Shown: positions 57,501-64,000 of the stretch, one piece after another | Layout of the letters: every line of letters begins with the position of its first letter | How positions within the stretch are numbered: the stretch's first letter is position 1 | DNA from: Chaenocephalus aceratus | Taxonomy: Eukaryota > Chordata > Actinopteri > Perciformes > Channichthyidae | DNA: 64,000 bases | Direction of reading: 5' to 3' | Assembly (NCBI GenBank): GCA_023974075.1 | Contig: CM043787.1 | Location: forward strand, 33,389,718 to 33,453,717 | Position numbers and translations under genes: made by a program | The notes under the pieces: generated by a model | Database searches by the model: none | Told to the model about the DNA's origin: nothing | The model's input: the letters and a program-made list of their open reading frames with translations, nothing else

Positions 57501-60500
57501 GTTTTCCTTAGAGCAGTAGAACTGCTAGGCTTGACGTGCCGCACATCTTGCAATTGCCACAGAGTGCTGCACTTAAAATCCCAAAAATGTCAACTTTGAC
57601 CATTCAAAGCCTTACCAGTGAGATAACACCTGTATGTGACATAGCAACTTTTTATTGATGTATACAAGAGAAGCGCTGTGGAGCAATATTTTAACAAGTG
57701 GGTTCCCGTTTTGTTTTTGTCATTTAGTTATACATGCACACATGCAAGATAGTGGCCAACACAACCCACATCCTTTTCTGGATTGCAATCCTCTTATATA
57801 GATTGTGGGTAGTAGTAATGACAACTTTGCAAATGTTTGGTAAGAAACTCTGAATTGTAACATCACTAATGTTTAAAGCAATGTCACAGGTCTCTTTTTA
57901 ACTTTGTAAATATATGTACTTATACTGTAAGAGAAAATGTAAGAGAAAAATATGCATTTAAGATATTGAAAATATGATTAGATTTTCCTAGATCCAAGAA
58001 GTAACTAGCAGCAATTTTATATTTTGTATTGATGCTCAGTAGAACAACAAATGAACGTGCACAGAGTTCTGCCTGCAACACGACTGATATAAACACAGAT
58101 AGATATCACTCTTGCCTGAGCCTGAAGCCAAAGGTAAGTATGTTGTTCTTCCCACACAGGGACTTTAATCAGGCAGGTACAGCACTCTGACTGGGATGCA
58201 CAGGGTTTGTATACAAATCTGCTCTATTCAGAGTAGCTGCTCTCACAGGTTGACTGAGCTCCTGCGGGACTGTGTAAAATGAACAGAGGGAATGTATGAG
58301 AACATGTTGTGTAACACAAGCATGAAGATAACTGAGATGATAAATCATCACTGTACACTAAATGTTTTTAGCTCATCAACAGTGGGAATTTATTAAAGCT
58401 TAATTTATTAAAGTGTGAGGTTGAAGAGACTGACAGTATTATCATAACAACAGAGATGAGACCAGAGACTGAATAGAATTGGCCAAAGTACAACAAAATA
58501 TGAGTGGTGTCAGAGGACTCCTAACAGCTGATGCAGCACTCAGCTACGAGGAAAAAGAAAATAACTGATCAATCACTAAACAGAAGAAACTGAAACACAG
58601 ATGTATCTTGTTCCTACGATTCAAAACAAAGTCAGATGTGTTCATATATTTATACAAGAATGATCAGCATTACTGGATCATGTTAACATGCATGCAATCT
58701 GAACACCATCTGTCCAAATAATATGTTAATATTATATTTGCCAAGACAAATATGTTCAAATATCTCCCAAATCAGAAACAAAGGCTGGTATGTGGTATAT
58801 TGATATGTAGCAGGGATGAAACTAACATTCAGGAATGAAACCAACAATTATTGTCTTTAGGAATCATTTTGATAATAAGAACTATATCCATAATTTGTTA
58901 GCATCTTATCGTTCAAAGCAACATCTTGTTTCCCGCTGAAAATACAAATACTTACAAAATTACTAAAACATTTATTCAATTGAGCAAAATTTGCAGATTC
59001 ATTTTTGTTCTATTTACAAATCAAGTAAATGAATAATCCAGCTGATCAATTCAGCAGCAGTTAAACTAAAGAGAAAGAAAAGCGGATGACTTAATTTAGT
59101 TAAATATTATGTGTGCCCGCTGTTTGAACCTTTGTTTGAAGTTACAGCTCCTTCCTTTTTAGTAACAAATTCATGCAAATCTAAGAGCAAAACCCTTTAA
59201 AGGAGCACTGTCTGCACAAACTATCGAGAGGGGTTAGTGTGCCGGATGCTAATGTCACCCGTTTCTTTGGTCTTACCGAAAATAGAAAGATTTACATATG
59301 CATGTCCAGCACAGACGTGGCTATGTTTTTGCAGGCGGTGCAGATGATGAATAAGGCGTGAAGGCAAGTGAACGGTGCAAAGAATAATTGGTTATTTCAG
59401 AGGTACGGCATGCACTTAACAAAAGGACAAATGTTTTGTGAATACTGGGCCAGAATATGCAGTGTGCTGCTCAGTGTCATCACAAACATGACACGTTCTT
59501 GGGAAAATATTGGGACAGAACGGCTGTGAGTCACTTGGGAGGAAATGGGTTGTTTAACTGTCCCCCAGCGTATATATTTCCTGACTACAAGAATCCTGTC
59601 TTATAGCATCAAATTCACTTCTCTTTCTCAGCCTGCAGTAGTGTTAAGTATAGAGTAATCAACACTCAAAATCTCATCTAGCCGGTGAACTGTAATCTCA
59701 GTCTACTTCTTGATTATTCATCAAATGAGAGCAAAAGTCAACTTCAAGTGTGTACTGCATATATAAATACGAGAGTGAGTCATCAAATACTTCTTACATG
59801 ATTACCTAATTGCCCCTGGAGTTCAGAGCGGCTTTAGTAACAACCACCTGTCTTGATTTGAACAACTACTGAATATTAATTTCTTTTTATGTAACCCCTA
59901 TTATTATTCCGCCAATACTCGACTTTTTCCACAGCTGTAAACACTCTGTCTTGTCTCCTAATATATGCCACATAAGGAGAACAAAAAAATCAGAGGTGCT
60001 ACAAATAGTTTGTATTTGCACGGCTATGTCGGTTTTTCCATTTCTTAGGAAAAACGTCTAACAAAACCTTGCAGATGCAGCTCAATAGTCCTTTGAGGAG
60101 ATTATCCTGCAACAACACTGCCATCCTGTAGGGCAGGAGGCTCGACGGTTCAGACGGTTTCCCCCTAGCAGACCATGAGACTGAGATAAATATTGCAGAG
60201 TAATTGAATCACTCAGATTGTTTCCTGTTAGGGGAACAGGACAGAACATACAAGCCTGAACACAGACAGCCCCTGCACTAATCCTCAACCTCAGTGATGT
60301 TCTTATAGTTTACACTCATCCTTTAAAATAAAACATATTTGTCCTTTAAAACCATTACATTCAGGATTAACTTCTCATTGCTGGCAGGCCTAGCTGTCTT
60401 CTCCCTCAGAGGAAGACAAGGGGACCGGCACCCTCCTCCCCTTCTCTGTTACATAAGCCCACTCCCTCTTGCCAGATTTGTTTAAAATGTGGTTGTGTGA

Positions 60501-61164
60501 AGCACGGAGTATAGGGCCAGCAGAGGAAGTGGTTGCTACAGAGCTACAGTACGAGATAACAGGACAGAGGAAGTGTGAGAAAGACAGAAAACAATTGTTG
60601 CACAGAGAAATGTACATTCAGATGAGAAAGTAGATAAATCCACTGATTTGGAAACACACACAGAGAAGACAGATGAGATGAGACAGTTTCACTTGCAGAC
60701 AAACATTACATTATGTAAGCTCACCCCAGCAGCCACAAGTCAGACCGACAACTGTTGAAAGGTAAACAATAACCGTCTTGCACTAGTTTGACGCAGTACC
60801 AGAGACACCAACGGAGGACTGAACCTGCATCTCCTGAAACCATCACACACTAAGAGCCCACAGCTCCACACAGCACATGAACCTGTCCACACAGAGCACG
60901 TACTTTACCTGAGTCTACCACCAGCGCTGTGGAGAAACACTCACTCCCGCTGATCCCTCCAACCTACAGTGCCTTCCCACAGCCAAACTGTCACTTTCAA
61001 ACTGGCCTTTCCTCAGAAATCTCCTCTATCCTCTGGGCTTGTGCTTCCTTCTCCCGTCCCCTCTGTTCCATGCATGTCTTTTTTCAGCAGCAGCCTCTCT
61101 TTCACTCCTGGGAGCTTTGACCATTTAAGGAGAAGGGCTCCGTATGCCTCTTTGGGCTGCTGTG

Positions 61165-61231
<67 letters not shown>

Positions 61232-62311
61232 CTCAGGCTGCTGCTCCACTGATCATCCCTCAACTAAATCTTGAAGAAAGTTATAAAAGTTTGTTATTTT
61301 TTTCTGCAGGATTTGTTTTTCTTATCGTAGTGTGGGAGCAGTAGGAGACTAGTTTATGTGTTGTTGTAGGAAAGGGCATGTTTATGAGAGATGGATAGAT
61401 TTTAACCGTCTGATATGTGTTTACTCTGCGGACTGAGAGGAATCCATGCAACCACTCCTGAGCTCTTGAAGTTGACTATATTGTTTGGTAAACTGCATTG
61501 TCAAACCTTGCACCGTTTGCGTGAGATTTGGGTTGTAAGTGCTGTGATCATCCTGGTTGTTGTGGGGGATAAAGAGCACAGCACACAGAGTAACTTTGTT
61601 TGGAGCAACACAGCTGATGTTCACAGTGAATTACAGCATCACAGTTTGCATAAATGTGAGCTGAAAAACTGATGTGCTAAAATTGGAGAAAAAAAGTTAA
61701 TCAAAGAAACTATTTGTGCAAAACGTCAGATGTTTTTTTGTTGAGTTCAACTGGAGTGAAGATTTTCTTTTAAGTAATTTAGACATTGAAGTTGTGTTGT
61801 TTTACCAATACATCTTTTTTTAAATACTCTGTGGCAAGTAAAAGCCCTGCATTCAAAAGCTTAGTTGAGAACGTAATCTTATTGTTTGACTGTTGTGGCT
61901 ACCAGCTGGTTGAGGTGAAGATAGTTTTAACTGTTGTACAATAAAGTAGTTTCACAAGCGAGTCACACAAAAAAGAGGTAGTGAGATGATCACCGGTAGA
62001 GCAAAAACAACCTGTACCTTACGAAGTCTTTATATCTGTTTACAGCTAAATAACAATGTGCTATAAAGCATTTACTCATTGTTTATACAATCCATATACA
62101 CTCTCAGTTGGTGGATTATTTAGCATGGGCTGGTTATTGTAAGAATGTCAATATAAAGTTATTCCTAAATCATTAAGACACAAAAACAACCAACACATCA
62201 GGTATGGAGTCCTGCCTCTACGTACTAAATATTTGATCATATTTATCACATAGTACTGCTGTGGAGCAGGAGGGAGTCTTACCTCGCTGCAGCCGCCTCG
62301 TCCTGTGCCAC
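44753..62311 (-). CDS. irag1: IRAG1 / MRVI1, IP3-receptor-associated cGMP kinase substrate
   Basis: Twenty in-phase exons, in order: 56597-56379, 54772-54672, 54586-54525, 53768-53604, 53391-53314, 53214-53171, 52966-52910, 52593-52138, 52035-51957, 51552-51432, 51266-51236, 50041-49901, 49693-49562, 48307-48157, 47885-47836, 47375-47229, 46678-46617, 45965-45843, 45515-45387 and 44915-44753. They give 836 residues from the first. A 29-nt exon at 62311-62283 fits upstream in phase but is uncertain, and the start codon was not found. Conserved IRAG blocks are [79 protein letters not shown] (coiled coil) and [22 protein letters not shown]-terminal membrane anchor ([19 protein letters not shown]) ends in KRREDT. 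The protein tethers cGMP kinase I-beta to IP3 receptors on the ER and lowers calcium release in smooth muscle and platelets. The paralogue IRAG2/LRMP is less likely given the neighbours. Confidence 0.92.
50042..51235 (-). other. irag1 intron of 1.2 kb
   Basis: Lies between the [10 protein letters not shown] exon and the [10 protein letters not shown] exon. No repeat family or extra exon recognised; the open frames at 50207-50473 are incidental. Confidence 0.45.
53525..53597. repeat. (GT)36 microsatellite next to an irag1 splice donor
   Basis: 73 bp of uninterrupted GT on the plus strand, which is (AC)n in the irag1 transcript. It begins 6 nt inside the intron that follows the exon at 53604-53768. 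Confidence 0.95.
53776..53818. repeat. (AC)21 microsatellite next to an irag1 splice acceptor
   Basis: 43 bp of AC on the plus strand, so (GU)n in the irag1 transcript. It ends 8 nt before the exon at 53768-53604 and is followed only by UUUCUCAG, so it replaces most of the polypyrimidine tract. Confidence 0.95.
54425..54516. repeat. (GC)10(GT)36 compound microsatellite in irag1
   Basis: Alternating GC (54425-54445) runs into GT (54445-54516). In the irag1 transcript this is (AC)n then (GC)n, starting about 9 nt after the donor of the exon at 54525-54586. Alternating purine-pyrimidine DNA of this length can adopt Z-form. Confidence 0.95.
54773..56378 (-). other. irag1 intron, 1.6 kb
   Basis: AT-rich sequence without a recognised repeat family. 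The frames at 55123-55407 and 55564-55818 (plus strand) have no known domain. Confidence 0.45.
56718..57120. mobile_element. MITE with AGGGGCCNTATTATG terminal inverted repeats
   Basis: The left end AAAAGGGGCCATATTATGC and the reverse complement of the right end TTTTAGGGGCCCTATTATGG enclose about 400 bp. The interior has CATAATGACATCATC, TTCTATTGGCTAGCG and CCAATCAGAGCAG, typical of a common teleost MITE family. It lies in an irag1 5' intron and is related to 2216-2687. Confidence 0.65.
57121..62282 (-). other. Large 5' intron or upstream region of irag1
   Basis: 5.2 kb without a firmly supported exon. Near 58257-58275 there is an acceptor-like TTACACAG and near 60390-60490 a Ser/acid-rich minus-strand frame ending in a stop; neither could be joined to irag1 in phase. 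A (GT)32 tract occurs at 61167-61230. Confidence 0.4.
61167..61230. repeat. (GT)32 microsatellite
   Basis: 64 bp of uninterrupted GT. Confidence 0.95.
62283..62311 (-). CDS. irag1: Possible 29-nt upstream exon of irag1
   Basis: On the minus strand, GACTCCAACAG precedes a 29-nt segment ending CAGCGAG|GTAAGACTC. If spliced to the exon at 56597 it reads GTGRGGCSE followed by LQEEEDHF, entering in phase 1 and leaving in phase 0. Both splice sites are good. The segment is too short for homology recognition, so this is a splice-site call only. Confidence 0.35.

Positions 62312-64000
<1,689 letters not shown>

Noticed and set aside
58169..58351. Exon-like acceptor TTTTACACAG with open frame [12 protein letters not shown] on the minus strand
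   Set aside because: No convincing donor or phase match to the irag1 exon at 56597.
60390..60617. Minus-strand frame ending [13 protein letters not shown] before a stop
   Set aside because: Coding-like, but no acceptor or phase-compatible link to irag1 was found.

Overview
The window looks like nuclear DNA of a ray-finned (teleost) fish. It holds split vertebrate genes with GT-AG introns, many CA/GT microsatellites, and a fish-type mix of mobile elements: an L2-clade LINE, a DIRS-type tyrosine-recombinase retrotransposon, hAT and Harbinger-like DNA elements, tRNA-derived SINEs and MITEs. No species can be named from the sequence alone.

Five protein-coding genes were reconstructed from exons, splice sites and reading phase. 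In order they are: sbf2 (minus strand, first two coding exons at 10482-10536 and 331-416, running off the left edge); adm, adrenomedullin (plus, 14366-15144, complete); ampd3, AMP deaminase 3 (plus, 31317-39400, 15 coding exons, complete); lyve1, hyaluronan receptor (minus, 42748-40245, 6 exons, complete); and irag1/mrvi1, the IP3-receptor-associated cGMP-kinase substrate (minus, 44753 to at least 56597, 20 well-supported exons, 5' end uncertain). From what I know of human 11p15.4, the order SBF2-ADM-AMPD3-(RNF141)-LYVE1-IRAG1 is conserved. RNF141 is not seen here between ampd3 and lyve1. The genes are neighbours by ancestry and do not form one pathway, although adm, lyve1 and irag1 all act in vascular biology.

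Region by region: 1-10.5 kb is sbf2 with a 10-kb first intron carrying two MITEs and a LINE-tail fragment. 10.5-13.6 kb is the head-to-head gap between sbf2 and adm. 13.6-16.1 kb is adm. 16.1-31.2 kb is a repeat-rich gap with a near-full-length but deleted L2 LINE (18.1-21.6 kb), a broken DIRS element (22.3-26.3 kb) carrying two further DNA transposons, a SINE and LINE tails, plus an unexplained pair of exon-like segments at 29744-29947. 31.3-39.4 kb is ampd3, 40.2-42.7 kb lyve1, and 44.7-64 kb irag1 and its upstream region.

I found no clearly new biological system. The most interesting signal is in irag1. One frame-preserving 165-nt exon (53604-53768) has a (GU)n tract 8 nt before its acceptor, and (AC)n tracts lie on both sides, so two competing RNA hairpins and dinucleotide-dependent exon skipping are possible. 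Other points worth a second look are an in-frame deletion that removes the catalytic core from an otherwise open LINE ORF2, a 5-residue coding tandem repeat in the lyve1 tail, and the nested transposons in the DIRS element.
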